NCBI GenBank assembly: GCA_023229845.1
Contig: JALNYK010000013.1
Span: 14,628 to 78,627, forward strand
DNA: 64,000 bases
DNA from: Gallionella sp.
Lineage (GTDB): Bacteria > Pseudomonadota > Gammaproteobacteria > Burkholderiales > Gallionellaceae
Direction of reading: 5' to 3'
The notes under the pieces were generated by a model. That model saw only the letters and a program-made list of their open reading frames with translations. It was not told where the DNA came from and searched no databases. This document shows positions 42,953 through 52,538 of this stretch, piece after piece. The position numbers and the translations under genes are program-made. Every line of letters begins with the position of its first letter. Position 1 is the first letter of the stretch.

Positions 42953-45541
42953 ATGCAACCCAATTACCTTCCTTCGTCCATAGAACAACAAGCCCAGCAG
43001 CACTGGGAGTCGCGTCAGGCCTTCAAGGCCGCCGAATCCGGCGACAAGCCCAAATACTATTGCCTGTCGATGTTTCCGTACCCGTCCGGCAAGCTGCACA
43101 TGGGCCATGTGCGCAACTACACGATAGGCGACGTGCTGAGCCGTTACCACCGCATGAAGGGTTACGAGGTGATGCAGCCCATGGGCTGGGATGCGTTCGG
43201 CTTGCCCGCCGAGAATGCCGCGATGGCGAACAACGTGCCGCCCGCCGCGTGGACTTATTCCAACATCGAATACATGAAGCAGCAGCTCAAGTCGCTGGGG
43301 CTGGGAATCGACTGGTCGCGCGAGGTGAAGACCTGCACGCCTGAGTATTATCGCTGGGAGCAGTGGCTGTTCACCCGATTGTTCGAGAAGGGCGTGATCT
43401 ACAAGAAGACCTCTGTGGTGAACTGGGACCCGGTGGACAACACCGTGCTGGCGAACGAGCAGGTGATCGACGGCCGCGGCTGGCGCTCCGGCGCGGTGGT
43501 CGAGAAGCGCGACATTCCGATGTATTTCTTCCGCATCACCCAGTACGCCGACGAACTGCTGTCCGGCCTCGACCAGCTCGACGGCTGGCCGGAGCAGGTC
43601 AAGACGATGCAGGCCAACTGGATAGGCAAGAGCTACGGCGTGCGCTTCGCGTTCCCGCACGGCGAAGGCGAGCAGCTGTGGGTCTACACCACCCGCGCCG
43701 ACACCGTCATGGGCGTGACCTTCGTCGCCGTCGCCGCGGAGCATCCGCTGGCGACCCGCGCCGCGCAGAACAACCCCGCGCTCGCCGCGTTCATCGAGGA
43801 ATGCAAGCAGGGCGGCGTGGCCGAGGCAGACATCGCCACGATGGAAAAGAAGGGCATGGACACCGGCATCAAGGTCACCCACCCGCTGACCGGCGAACAG
43901 GTGCCGGTCTGGGTCGGCAACTACGTGCTGATGGGCTACGGCGAGGGCGCGGTGATGGCCGTGCCGGCGCACGACGAGCGCGACTTCGGCTTCGCGAAGA
44001 AATACAACCTTCCTATTAAACAGTCCATCCAGGTCGCGAACGAGACCTTCTCCACCGATGCGTGGGCCGAGTGGTACGGCGACAAGGAACAGGGCGTGTG
44101 CGTGAATTTCGGCAAGTACGACGGCCTGAATTACGACCAAGCCATCGATGCCATCGCCGCCGACCTGAGCGCCAAAGGCTTGGGCGAGAAGAAGGTGCAG
44201 TTCCGACTGCGCGACTGGGGCATCTCGCGCCAGCGCTACTGGGGCTGCCCGATTCCTATCATCCACTGCCCGACTTGCGGCGACGTGGCGGTGCCGGATG
44301 ATCAACTGCCGGTGGTGTTGCCGGAGGACGTGGTGCCGGACGGCGCAGGCTCTCCGCTGGCGAAGATGCCTTCGTTCTACGAATGCAGTTGCCCGAAGTG
44401 CGGCGGCAAGGCTAAGCGCGAGACCGACACGATGGACACCTTCGTCGAGTCGAGCTGGTATTACGCGCGTTACGCCAGTCCGCAATGCGATACCGGCATG
44501 GTGGACAAGGGCGCGGCGCAGCACTGGTTGCCGGTCGACCAGTACATCGGCGGCATCGAGCACGCGATCCTGCACCTTTTATATGCGCGCTTCTTCCACA
44601 AGCTGATGCGCGACGAAGGACTGGTGCCAGGCGACGAGCCGTTCAAGAACCTGCTGACGCAGGGCATGGTGATCGCGCCGACGTTCTATCGCGACGAGCC
44701 TAACGGCAAGAAGCTGTGGATCAACCCGGCCGAGGTGGACGTGGCGACCGACGACCGCGGCCGCCCGACGGGCGCGGTGCTGAAGGCCGACGGCCAGCCG
44801 GTGGTCATCGGGGGCACCGAAAAGATGTCGAAGTCCAAGAACAACGGCGTCGATCCGCAGGCGATCATCGACGAGTTCGGTGCGGACACCGCGCGTCTGT
44901 TCATGATGTTCGCCGCGCCGCCGGACCAGTCGCTGGAGTGGTCGGACGCGGGCGTCGAGGGCTCGTTCCGCTTCCTGAAGCGCGTGTGGAAGGCCGTATC
45001 CGACCACGTCGAGCAGGGCGCGGTCGCTGCCTATACTGAAGGTGAGTTGAGCGCGGCCGCGAAGGCGCTGCGCTTCCAGTTGCACCAGACCATCGCCAAG
45101 GTGGATGACGACCTGGGCCGTCGCAAGACTTTCAATACCGCGATCGCGGCGAACATGGAGCTGTTGAACGCGCTGGTCAAGTTCAACGAACCGGCGTCGC
45201 GCGGCGTGGTGCAGGAGGCGCTGGAAGCCATCGTGCTGATGCTCACCCCCATCGTGCCGCACATGAGCCAGGCGTTGTGGAGCGAGTTGCGCCCCGGCAG
45301 CGACCTGCTCGACCAGTCCTTCCCTGTGACCGATCCGGCCGCGCTGGTGCAGGACGAGATCGAGCTGGTGATCCAGATCAACGGCAAGCTGCGCGGCAGC
45401 CTGCGCGTATCCAAGGATGCCGACAAGGCGACCATCGAGCAGCTGGCGCTGGCGCACGAGGCGGTGCAGAAACAACTGGCGGGCGGGACGGCGAAGAAGG
45501 TCGTCGTGGTGCCGGGCCGTTTGATTAACGTCGTGGTGTAG
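42953..45541 (+). CDS. leuS: Leucyl-tRNA synthetase
   Basis: This class I synthetase charges tRNA-Leu. The HIGH-type motif HMGH is at about 49-52 (PYPSGKLHMGHVRNYTIGD), and KMSKS is at about 624-628. The editing domain between them and the zinc-type CPTC and CPKC segments are present. It has 862 residues from ATG 42953, which gives the family N-terminus (MQPNYLPSSIEQQAQQHW); ATG 42914 would add 13 unlikely residues. It leads the leuS-lptE-holA group, a widely conserved order. Confidence 0.97.
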   Translation: MQPNYLPSSIEQQAQQHWESRQAFKAAESGDKPKYYCLSMFPYPSGKLHMGHVRNYTIGDVLSRYHRMKGYEVMQPMGWDAFGLPAENAAMANNVPPAAWTYSNIEYMKQQLKSLGLGIDWSREVKTCTPEYYRWEQWLFTRLFEKGVIYKKTSVVNWDPVDNTVLANEQVIDGRGWRSGAVVEKRDIPMYFFRITQYADELLSGLDQLDGWPEQVKTMQANWIGKSYGVRFAFPHGEGEQLWVYTTRADTVMGVTFVAVAAEHPLATRAAQNNPALAAFIEECKQGGVAEADIATMEKKGMDTGIKVTHPLTGEQVPVWVGNYVLMGYGEGAVMAVPAHDERDFGFAKKYNLPIKQSIQVANETFSTDAWAEWYGDKEQGVCVNFGKYDGLNYDQAIDAIAADLSAKGLGEKKVQFRLRDWGISRQRYWGCPIPIIHCPTCGDVAVPDDQLPVVLPEDVVPDGAGSPLAKMPSFYECSCPKCGGKAKRETDTMDTFVESSWYYARYASPQCDTGMVDKGAAQHWLPVDQYIGGIEHAILHLLYARFFHKLMRDEGLVPGDEPFKNLLTQGMVIAPTFYRDEPNGKKLWINPAEVDVATDDRGRPTGAVLKADGQPVVIGGTEKMSKSKNNGVDPQAIIDEFGADTARLFMMFAAPPDQSLEWSDAGVEGSFRFLKRVWKAVSDHVEQGAVAAYTEGELSAAAKALRFQLHQTIAKVDDDLGRRKTFNTAIAANMELLNALVKFNEPASRGVVQEALEAIVLMLTPIVPHMSQALWSELRPGSDLLDQSFPVTDPAALVQDEIELVIQINGKLRGSLRVSKDADKATIEQLALAHEAVQKQLAGGTAKKVVVVPGRLINVVV

Positions 45542-45551
45542 GGGGAGCGAT

Positions 45552-46046
45552 ATGCGTTTGGTATGGAGGATGATTGCCCTGTTGTCGGTCACCCTGTTGC
45601 TGGGCGCATGCGGATTCCACCCGCGCGGACAGGCGGGCATGCCGTTCTCTACGCTGTATATCGATGCGGCCGCCAACACCCCGTTCATCGCGGAGTTGCG
45701 CCGCAATATGGAGCTCAACAACGTCAAGCTGGTGAATTCGACGGAGCGGGCCGATCTGGTGCTGAACATCGTGTTCGAAATCCCCGAGAAGCAGATCCTG
45801 TCGCTGGCCGGCAGCGGCCGCGTGAACGAGTATCAGTTGCTTTACCGTGTCTCGCTGCGCGCCTACGACAAGCAGCGTCAGGACTGGATACCCGCCGAGG
45901 AAATGGTGCAGCGCCGCGAGTATTCCTATAGCGACGCCGCAATTCTGGCCAAGGAGGCCGAAGAGGCGCTGCTGTACAAAAGCATGCGCGACGACATGGT
46001 GCAGCAGATCGTGCGCCGCCTGAGCCGCGCCAAACCCCAGATTTAA
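45552..46046 (+). CDS. lptE: LPS-assembly lipoprotein LptE
   Basis: LptE plugs the LptD barrel in the outer membrane and helps insert lipopolysaccharide. The lipoprotein signal ends in LLLGACGF with the modified Cys at about 20. The mature part (FHPRGQAGMPFSTLYID, LRRNMELNNVKLV, EYQLLYRVSLRAYD) fits the short LptE fold. The 164-residue length is normal, and its place between leuS and holA is the conserved one. Its partner lptD is at 60350. Confidence 0.92.
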   Translation: MRLVWRMIALLSVTLLLGACGFHPRGQAGMPFSTLYIDAAANTPFIAELRRNMELNNVKLVNSTERADLVLNIVFEIPEKQILSLAGSGRVNEYQLLYRVSLRAYDKQRQDWIPAEEMVQRREYSYSDAAILAKEAEEALLYKSMRDDMVQQIVRRLSRAKPQI

Positions 46047-46052
46047 TAATCT

Positions 46053-47081
46053 ATGCAAATCACCAGCGACGACCTGCCGCGCCAACTCGCCTCTGGGCTG
46101 AAACCGCTGTATGTGGTGTACGGCGATGCGTTGCTGCTGGCGATCGAGGCGGCGGACAGCATCCGCAACGCGGCGCGCGCCGCCGGTTACAGCGAGCGCG
46201 AGACCTTCGTCGCCGAGCAGCATTTCAAGTGGGCCGAGCTGAAGAACAGCGCGCAGAGCCTGTCGCTGTTCGCCGACCGCAAGGTCATCGACCTGCGCAT
46301 CCCTACCGGCAAGCCCGGCGTCGAGGGCGGGCAGGCGCTGCAGGAATATGTCGCGAACATGAGTCCGGACATCCTCACGCTGATCACCCTGCCCAGACTC
46401 GACAAGACCGCGCAGAAGAGCCAGTGGTTCACCGCGCTGGAGCGGCAGGGCGTGATGGTCACCGCAGACGACATCTCCCGCAACGCGCTGCCGGGCTGGA
46501 TCGCCGGGCGGCTGCGGCGGCAAGAGCAGTCGGCGAACAAGGACACGCTGGAATTCCTCGCCGACCGCTGCGAAGGCAACCTGCTCGCAGCCTTTCAGGA
46601 AGTGCAGAAACTCGCGCTGCTGTTCCCCGCGGGCGAACTGACGTTCGACCAGGTCAAGGACGCGGTGATGGACGTCGCGCGCTACGACATCTTCAAGCTG
46701 TCGGAGGCGATGCTGTCCGGCAACCCCGAACGCTTCGTGCGCATCCTCGACGGCCTGCGCGCCGAAGGCACCGCGACGGTGCTGGTGCTGTGGGCGATCA
46801 GCGAAGACATCCGCACGTTGGGCAAGGTGCTGCAGGCAGTGCAGCGCGGCGGCGGCATCGACGGCGCGTTGCGCGACGCGCGGGTGTGGGGGCCGCGCCA
46901 AGGGCTGATCGGCAACGCCGCGCGCCGCTTCAAGTTTCCGCAGATCGAGCGCGCAATGCAGCAGGCTGCGCGGCTGGACAAGACGATCAAGGGCCTGCGC
47001 CAGGGCGACGTGTGGGACGAACTGCTGCAACTCGGCATGCGCTTCGCGCGCCAAAACCCTGCCGCACGGACGGCCAGATGA
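46053..47081 (+). CDS. holA: DNA polymerase III subunit delta
   Basis: This clamp-loader subunit opens the beta sliding clamp. The 342 residues match HolA: LYVVYGDALLLAIEAADSIR at the start (the degenerate nucleotide-binding region), RKVIDLRIPTGKPG, FLADRCEGNLLAAFQEVQKL and a C-terminal helical collar region. The stop overlaps cutA (ATGA). Confidence 0.93.
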   Translation: MQITSDDLPRQLASGLKPLYVVYGDALLLAIEAADSIRNAARAAGYSERETFVAEQHFKWAELKNSAQSLSLFADRKVIDLRIPTGKPGVEGGQALQEYVANMSPDILTLITLPRLDKTAQKSQWFTALERQGVMVTADDISRNALPGWIAGRLRRQEQSANKDTLEFLADRCEGNLLAAFQEVQKLALLFPAGELTFDQVKDAVMDVARYDIFKLSEAMLSGNPERFVRILDGLRAEGTATVLVLWAISEDIRTLGKVLQAVQRGGGIDGALRDARVWGPRQGLIGNAARRFKFPQIERAMQQAARLDKTIKGLRQGDVWDELLQLGMRFARQNPAARTAR

Positions 47082-47422
47082 GTGAGGTGCTGCTCGTGTT
47101 CACCAACCTGCCCGACGCCGAGTCGGCCGACCGACTGGCGCGACAGCTAGTCGAGCAGCGCGCCGCGGCCTGCGTGAACCGGCTCGCGCCCTGCGTTTCG
47201 ACCTATCGTTGGCAGGGCGAGGTCGAGACCGCGACCGAAGTGCCGCTGCTGATCAAGACCACGCGCGCCGCGTACCCTCGTCTCGAACAGGCGATACGTG
47301 CAGCGCACCCTTACGAACTTCCCGAGATCGTCGCGGTCTCGGTCGATCAAGGTCTGCCCGCCTATCTGGACTGGGTCGGACAAGAAACGGATATTTTCCG
47401 GGAACCGGAAATCAAGGAATGA
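47078..47422 (+). CDS. cutA: Divalent cation tolerance protein CutA
   Basis: This is a small trimeric protein linked to copper tolerance; its exact action is debated. The 114 residues show the CutA signature: VLLVFTNLPDAESADRLARQ, AACVNRLAPCVSTYRWQGEV, LLIKTTRAAYPRLE and HPYELPEIVA. The start ATG 47078 overlaps the holA stop. In many bacteria cutA stands next to dsbD, as here. Confidence 0.95.
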   Translation: MSEVLLVFTNLPDAESADRLARQLVEQRAAACVNRLAPCVSTYRWQGEVETATEVPLLIKTTRAAYPRLEQAIRAAHPYELPEIVAVSVDQGLPAYLDWVGQETDIFREPEIKE

Positions 47423-47424
47423 TC

Positions 47425-49248
47425 ATGCGTACTCTTTTACTCTCCTTCCTGTTGTTCTTCGTCCCCGCCGCCCATGCCGGATTCCTCGATACGCTGGGCG
47501 GGGCCAAGCAACCGACCTTTTTGCCGCCGGATCAGGCGTTCAGCCTGCAGGTTACGGTGCGCGACGCGGATACGTTGCAGGCCAGCTTTAGCCTGGCCGA
47601 GGGTTATTACCTGTATCGCGACAAGATCGCGTTCGCCAGTAAGGACGGCGCGGTGAAGGTCAAGGCGCTGAACCTGCCGCGCGGCGAGATGAAGGACGAC
47701 CCGTCGTTCGGTCAGGTCGAGGTGTTTCACCATTCGTTCCAGGCCGAGATCGAGCTGGAGCGCGTCGCCAAGGGGGCTGCCAGCATCACGCTGGATGCGA
47801 CCTACATGGGCTGCAGCGAGCAGGGGCTGTGCTACCCGCCGATCAACAAGGCGCTGACGCTGGCCCTGCCCGATGCGGGCACCGGCATGCGCGAACCGGA
47901 ACTGACCGAGGCGCCGCCGCCTTCCAGGATAGCGCCGCTGCCGCCGGTCGGCGAGGACGAGAATTCGCGGATTGCCGGCCTGTTCGCCGGCGGCGACTTC
48001 TGGCTGATCGTGTCGTTCTTCTTCGGCGCGGGGCTGCTGCTGGCGTTCACCCCCTGCGTGTTCCCGATGATCCCTATCCTGTCCGGCATCATCGTCGGGC
48101 GCGGCCACAAAATCACCCACGCCCACGCCTTCCTGCTGTCGCTGGCCTATGTGCTGGGGATGGCGATCACCTATGCGGCGGCCGGCGTTGCGGCCGGTTA
48201 TTCCGGCGAGTTGATCTCGAACGCGCTGCAGACGCCCTGGGTGCTGGGCAGCTTCGCCGCGCTGTTCGTGATCCTGTCGCTGTCGATGTTCGGCTTCTAT
48301 GAGTTGCAACTGCCCTCGGCGCTGCAGAGCAGGCTGACGGATACCAGCAACAGGCTGCACGGCGGCCACCTCGGCGGCGTGTTCGCGATGGGCGCGCTGT
48401 CGGCCATCATCATGGGGCCTTGCGTGGCAGCTCCCTTGGCGGGCGCGCTCCTATATATAGGACAGACTCACGATGCGGTGCTGGGCGGAACCGCGCTGTT
48501 TGCGCTGGCGCTGGGCATGGGTGCGCCGCTGTTGCTGATCGGCAGTTCGGCCGGGGTGCTGCTGCCCAAGGCCGGCGCGTGGATGGAGGCGGTCAAGCGC
48601 TTCTTCGGCGTGCTGTTGCTGGGCTTGGCGATCTGGATCGTTTCGCCGGTGATTTCGGTCGTCGCACAGATGCTCGCCTGGGCGGCGCTGCTGATCTTTT
48701 CCGGCGTTTATCTGCGCGCGCTCGACCCGTTGCCGCCTCAGGCCGGCGGTTGGCAGCGCATGGTCAAGGGCGTCGGCATCCTCGCGCTGCTGCTGGGCGT
48801 GGTCTACCTGATAGGTGCGCTGTCCGGTTCGCGCGATCTGCTGCGCCCGTTGGGGAACCTGGGCCGCGCCGGCGCCGAAGCGCCGCGCACGCTGCAATTT
48901 TCCCGCGTGCTGAGCGTCGCCGATCTCGATGCGCGCATCGCACAGGCCAAGGGCAAGACTGTGATGTTGGATTTTTATGCCGACTGGTGCGTGTCTTGCA
49001 AGGAAATGGAGCGTTTCACTTTCAGCGATCCGGCGGTGCAGGCCAGGCTGAAAAACACCTTGCTGCTGCAGGCCGACGTCACCGCGAATAGCGAGGACGA
49101 CAAAGCTTTGCTGAAGCGTTTCGGCCTTTTTGGCCCGCCAGGCATCCTGTTTTTCGATGCCGAAGGCCGTGAATTAAACGATTTTCGCGTCGTCGGCTAT
49201 CAGGATGCCGCACAGTTTCTGCAGTCGTTGCAGCGTGCCGGAATCTAG
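47425..49248 (+). CDS. dsbD: Thiol:disulfide interchange protein DsbD
   Basis: It carries electrons from cytoplasmic thioredoxin to periplasmic reductases. The order is signal peptide (MRTLLLSFLLFFVPAAHA), periplasmic alpha domain with Cys130 and Cys136 (GCSEQGLCYPP), an eight-helix membrane domain with Cys211 (TPCVFPMIP) and Cys333 (GPCVAAPLAG), and a C-terminal thioredoxin domain with Cys522 and Cys525 (DWCVSCKEME). All six functional cysteines are present. I choose ATG 47425 because AAGGA lies six bases upstream; ATG 47419 would be too close. It overlaps no neighbour but follows cutA by two bases. Confidence 0.95.
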   Translation: MRTLLLSFLLFFVPAAHAGFLDTLGGAKQPTFLPPDQAFSLQVTVRDADTLQASFSLAEGYYLYRDKIAFASKDGAVKVKALNLPRGEMKDDPSFGQVEVFHHSFQAEIELERVAKGAASITLDATYMGCSEQGLCYPPINKALTLALPDAGTGMREPELTEAPPPSRIAPLPPVGEDENSRIAGLFAGGDFWLIVSFFFGAGLLLAFTPCVFPMIPILSGIIVGRGHKITHAHAFLLSLAYVLGMAITYAAAGVAAGYSGELISNALQTPWVLGSFAALFVILSLSMFGFYELQLPSALQSRLTDTSNRLHGGHLGGVFAMGALSAIIMGPCVAAPLAGALLYIGQTHDAVLGGTALFALALGMGAPLLLIGSSAGVLLPKAGAWMEAVKRFFGVLLLGLAIWIVSPVISVVAQMLAWAALLIFSGVYLRALDPLPPQAGGWQRMVKGVGILALLLGVVYLIGALSGSRDLLRPLGNLGRAGAEAPRTLQFSRVLSVADLDARIAQAKGKTVMLDFYADWCVSCKEMERFTFSDPAVQARLKNTLLLQADVTANSEDDKALLKRFGLFGPPGILFFDAEGRELNDFRVVGYQDAAQFLQSLQRAGI

Positions 49249-49311
49249 GTTTTTGGTCTATCTTCGTCAAAATCCTAGACAATAGCCCCAAACTTGCGGC
49301 AAACTGCGCGC

Positions 49312-49749
49312 ATGCAAAACATCCTCGTACTGCACGGACCCAACCTGAACCTGCTCGGAACCCGCGAGCCGGAGGTCTATGGCCGCACCACGCTGGACGA
49401 CATCAATCGGAAATTGACCGCGCTGGCCGCCGAGAACGGCGTCAATCTAAGCCATTTCCAGAGCAATGCCGAATCGGCGCTGGTTGACCGCGTGCAGCAG
49501 GCGCGCGACGACGGCACCCAGTTCATCGTCATCAATCCGGCGGCGTACACCCACACCAGCGTTGCCCTGCGCGACGCGCTGGCGGCGGTGGCGATCCCGT
49601 TCATCGAAGTACATCTTTCCAATGTGCATGCCCGCGAAGCGTTCCGCAAGGAATCCTTCTTCTCCGATATCGCCGTTGGCGTGATCTGCGGGCTGGGCGC
49701 ATCGGGCTACGAATTTGCGGTGCGCTACGCACTCGATTACAAAAACTAA
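49312..49749 (+). CDS. aroQ: 3-dehydroquinate dehydratase, type II
   Basis: It removes water from 3-dehydroquinate in the shikimate pathway. The 145 residues match the dodecameric type II enzyme: LHGPNLNLLGTREPEVYG with catalytic Tyr23, FQSNAESALVD, INPAAYTHTSVALRDAL and the catalytic His101 in VHLSNVHARE. The aroQ-accB-accC order is common in proteobacteria. ATG 49312 gives the family start. Confidence 0.96.
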   Translation: MQNILVLHGPNLNLLGTREPEVYGRTTLDDINRKLTALAAENGVNLSHFQSNAESALVDRVQQARDDGTQFIVINPAAYTHTSVALRDALAAVAIPFIEVHLSNVHAREAFRKESFFSDIAVGVICGLGASGYEFAVRYALDYKN

Positions 49750-49766
49750 CTTATTAGGAGGACACC

Positions 49767-50222
49767 ATGGATTTACGCAAGCTCAAGACATTGATCGATC
49801 TGGTCGAAGGATCGGGCATCGCCGAGCTGGAGATCAGCGAGGGTGAAGAGCGCGTGCGCATCACCCGCACCGTGGCAACCGCTCAGCATGTCGTCGCCGC
49901 TCCGGTGCAGCAGCATGTCGTCGCCGCGCCGGCTCCGGCAGCCGCTCCGGCGGCTCCCGTTGCTCCGGCAGCGCCCGCTGCTCCGGAAGGCCATATCGTC
50001 AAGTCGCCGATGGTCGGCACGTTCTACCGTTCCGCCTCTCCCGGCGCAAAGGCCTTCGTCGATGTCGGCCAGACGGTCAACAGCGGTGACACCTTGTGCA
50101 TCATCGAGGCGATGAAGTTGCTGAACGAGATCGATGCGGACCAAGGCGGCGTCATCAAGGCGATTCTGGTCGAGAACGGTCAGCCGGTCGAATATGGTCA
50201 GCCGCTGTTCGTGATCGGTTAA
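49767..50222 (+). CDS. accB: Biotin carboxyl carrier protein of acetyl-CoA carboxylase
   Basis: It carries carboxybiotin between the carboxylase and transferase sites at the first step of fatty acid synthesis. The C-terminal biotinyl domain has the modified Lys117 in EAMKLLNEI. An Ala/Pro-rich linker (about 48-76) joins it to the N-terminal helix MDLRKLKTLIDLVEGSGIAE. A strong AGGAGG site precedes the ATG. It is the partner of accC downstream. Confidence 0.97.
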   Translation: MDLRKLKTLIDLVEGSGIAELEISEGEERVRITRTVATAQHVVAAPVQQHVVAAPAPAAAPAAPVAPAAPAAPEGHIVKSPMVGTFYRSASPGAKAFVDVGQTVNSGDTLCIIEAMKLLNEIDADQGGVIKAILVENGQPVEYGQPLFVIG

Positions 50223-50276
50223 TTCCGCCCGCAGGCGCGTTCGCGCGCCTCATCCAAAGTCCGGAGCATAAAAATC

Positions 50277-51632
50277 ATGTTTGAAAAGATATTGATCGCA
50301 AACCGCGGGGAAATCGCGTTGCGCATCCAGCGCGCCTGCCGCGAGCTGGGCATCAAGACCGTCGTGGTCCATTCCGAGGCGGACGCCGACGCGAAATACG
50401 TCAAGCTGGCCGACGAGTCGGTGTGCATCGGCCCCGCGCCGTCGAACCAGAGCTACCTGAGCATCCCGGCGATCATCGCTGCGGCGGAAGTCACCGACGC
50501 GCAGGCGATCCACCCCGGCTACGGCTTCCTGTCCGAGAACGCCGATTTCTCCGAGCGCTGCGAGAAATCCGGCTTCGTGTTCATCGGCCCGCGCGCCGAG
50601 ACCATCCGCCTGATGGGCGACAAGGTTTCCGCGAAGATCGCGATGAAGAAGGCCGGCGTGCCCTGCGTGCCGGGCGTGGAAGGCGCGCTGCCGGATAATC
50701 CGGCCGAGATCGTCAAGATCGCGCGCAGCATCGGCTATCCCGTAATCATCAAGGCTTCCGGCGGCGGCGGCGGGCGCGGCATGCGCGTGGTGCATACCGA
50801 GGCTGCGCTGCTCAATGCGGTGACCATGACCAAGACCGAGGCGCAGGCCGCGTTCAACAATCCCATGGTGTATATGGAGAAATTCCTCGAGAACCCGCGC
50901 CACATCGAATTCCAGGTGCTGGCCGACCAGCACGGCAATGCGGTATATCTGGGCGAACGCGACTGCTCGATGCAGCGCCGCCACCAGAAGGTGATCGAGG
51001 AAGCGCCGGCCCCGCTGCTGAACCCGCGCCTGCGCAACAAGATCGGCGAACGCTGCGCCGAAGCCTGCCGCAAGATCGGTTACCGCGGCGCGGGCACGTT
51101 CGAGTTCTTGTACGAGAACGGCGAGTTCTTCTTCATCGAGATGAACACCCGCGTGCAGGTCGAGCATCCGGTCACCGAGATGATCACCGGCATCGACATC
51201 GTGCAGCAGCAAATCCGCATCGCGGCCGGCGAAAAGCTGCCGTTCCGCCAGCGCGACATTCAGCTCAAGGGACACGCGATCGAGTGCCGCATCAATGCCG
51301 AGCATCCTTACAAGTTCATCCCGTCGCCGGGACGCATCACTTCTTGGCATGTGCCGGGCGGCCCCGGCATCCGCGTCGATTCGCATGTGTATGCGAGCTA
51401 CTTCGTGCCGCCGCACTATGACTCGATGATCGGCAAGCTGATCGCTTACGGCGACACCCGCGAGCAGGCAATGGCGCGCATGCGCACCGCGCTGTCCGAA
51501 ATGGCGGTGGAAGGCATCGACACCAACCTCGCGCTGCATCGCGAGCTGATGCAGGACGCCGCATTCATGAACGGCGGCACCAGCATCCATTATCTGGAAG
51601 AGCGGCTGGCCGAACGCAGCAAAGCGAAATAA
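50277..51632 (+). CDS. accC: Biotin carboxylase of acetyl-CoA carboxylase
   Basis: It carboxylates biotin on AccB with ATP and bicarbonate. The 451 residues are an ATP-grasp enzyme: KILIANRGEIALRIQRAC at the start, IHPGYGFLSENADF, the glycine loop KASGGGGGRGMRVV, EKFLENPRHIEFQVLAD and the catalytic FIEMNTRVQVEHPVTE. Its stop overlaps the prmA start (TAATG). Confidence 0.97.
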   Translation: MFEKILIANRGEIALRIQRACRELGIKTVVVHSEADADAKYVKLADESVCIGPAPSNQSYLSIPAIIAAAEVTDAQAIHPGYGFLSENADFSERCEKSGFVFIGPRAETIRLMGDKVSAKIAMKKAGVPCVPGVEGALPDNPAEIVKIARSIGYPVIIKASGGGGGRGMRVVHTEAALLNAVTMTKTEAQAAFNNPMVYMEKFLENPRHIEFQVLADQHGNAVYLGERDCSMQRRHQKVIEEAPAPLLNPRLRNKIGERCAEACRKIGYRGAGTFEFLYENGEFFFIEMNTRVQVEHPVTEMITGIDIVQQQIRIAAGEKLPFRQRDIQLKGHAIECRINAEHPYKFIPSPGRITSWHVPGGPGIRVDSHVYASYFVPPHYDSMIGKLIAYGDTREQAMARMRTALSEMAVEGIDTNLALHRELMQDAAFMNGGTSIHYLEERLAERSKAK

Positions 51633-52525
51633 TGTCCTGGTTGACTCTTGTTGTTGACACCGACGCCAAGCACGCCGAGGCATTGAGCGAAGCACTGCTC
51701 GAACTCGGCGCGCTGTCGGTGGACTTGCTCGATGCCGATGCCGATACGCCTGATGAACAGGCGATCTTCGGCGAACCCGGCGAGCCGCCTCCTGGCGTGT
51801 GGCAGCACAACCGCGTCAGCGCGCTGTTCGACGCCGACAAGGACGTGGTCGCGATCCTGGGCGACGCCGCCAAGCGCATCGGCCTGAAAGAAATCCCCGA
51901 GCATCGAGTCGAGACGCTGGCCGACAACGATTGGGTGCGCCTGACTCAATCCCAGTTCGACCCGATCCCGATTTCGCCGCGTCTGTGGATTGTGCCGACT
52001 TGGCACCAGCCCAGTGACCCGACCGCGATTAACATCGTGCTTGATCCCGGCCTCGCCTTTGGCACCGGCAGCCATCCCACCACGCGGCTGTGCCTGCGCT
52101 GGCTGGACGACAACATCAAGGGCGGCGAGAGCGTGCTGGACTACGGCTGCGGCTCCGGCATTCTCGCGATCGCCGCGCTGAAGTTCGGCGCGGCGCGAGC
52201 GGTCGGCGTCGACGTGGACGTGCAGGCGGTGATCGCCAGCCGCGACAACGCCGTCGCGAACGACGTAGGTAACGTGCAGTTCTACCAGCCGAACAACGCG
52301 CCCAAGGACAGCTACGACGTGGTCGTCGCGAACATCCTGACCAACCCGCTGCGCATGCTCGCCCCGCTGCTGGCGAATGCGGCTAAGCCGGGCGGGCAAA
52401 TTGTGCTTTCCGGCATCCTGCAAGAGCAGGCGCAGGACGTGATGGACATCTACGCGCAATGGTTCGACCTGAATCCGCCCGTGTTCGAGGACGGCTGGTC
52501 CTGCCTGTCGGGGGCCAAGCGCTGA
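51632..52525 (+). CDS. prmA: Ribosomal protein L11 methyltransferase
   Basis: It trimethylates ribosomal protein L11. The 297 residues show an N-terminal L11-binding domain (ALSEALLELGALSVDLLDAD), then the SAM domain with VLDYGCGSGILAIAALKFGA and the substrate motif VVANILTNPL. LDPGLAFGTGSHPTT is the family hallmark. It is coupled to accC by a one-base overlap. Confidence 0.95.
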   Translation: MSWLTLVVDTDAKHAEALSEALLELGALSVDLLDADADTPDEQAIFGEPGEPPPGVWQHNRVSALFDADKDVVAILGDAAKRIGLKEIPEHRVETLADNDWVRLTQSQFDPIPISPRLWIVPTWHQPSDPTAINIVLDPGLAFGTGSHPTTRLCLRWLDDNIKGGESVLDYGCGSGILAIAALKFGAARAVGVDVDVQAVIASRDNAVANDVGNVQFYQPNNAPKDSYDVVVANILTNPLRMLAPLLANAAKPGGQIVLSGILQEQAQDVMDIYAQWFDLNPPVFEDGWSCLSGAKR

Positions 52526-52538
52526 CGGAATCGCGAAC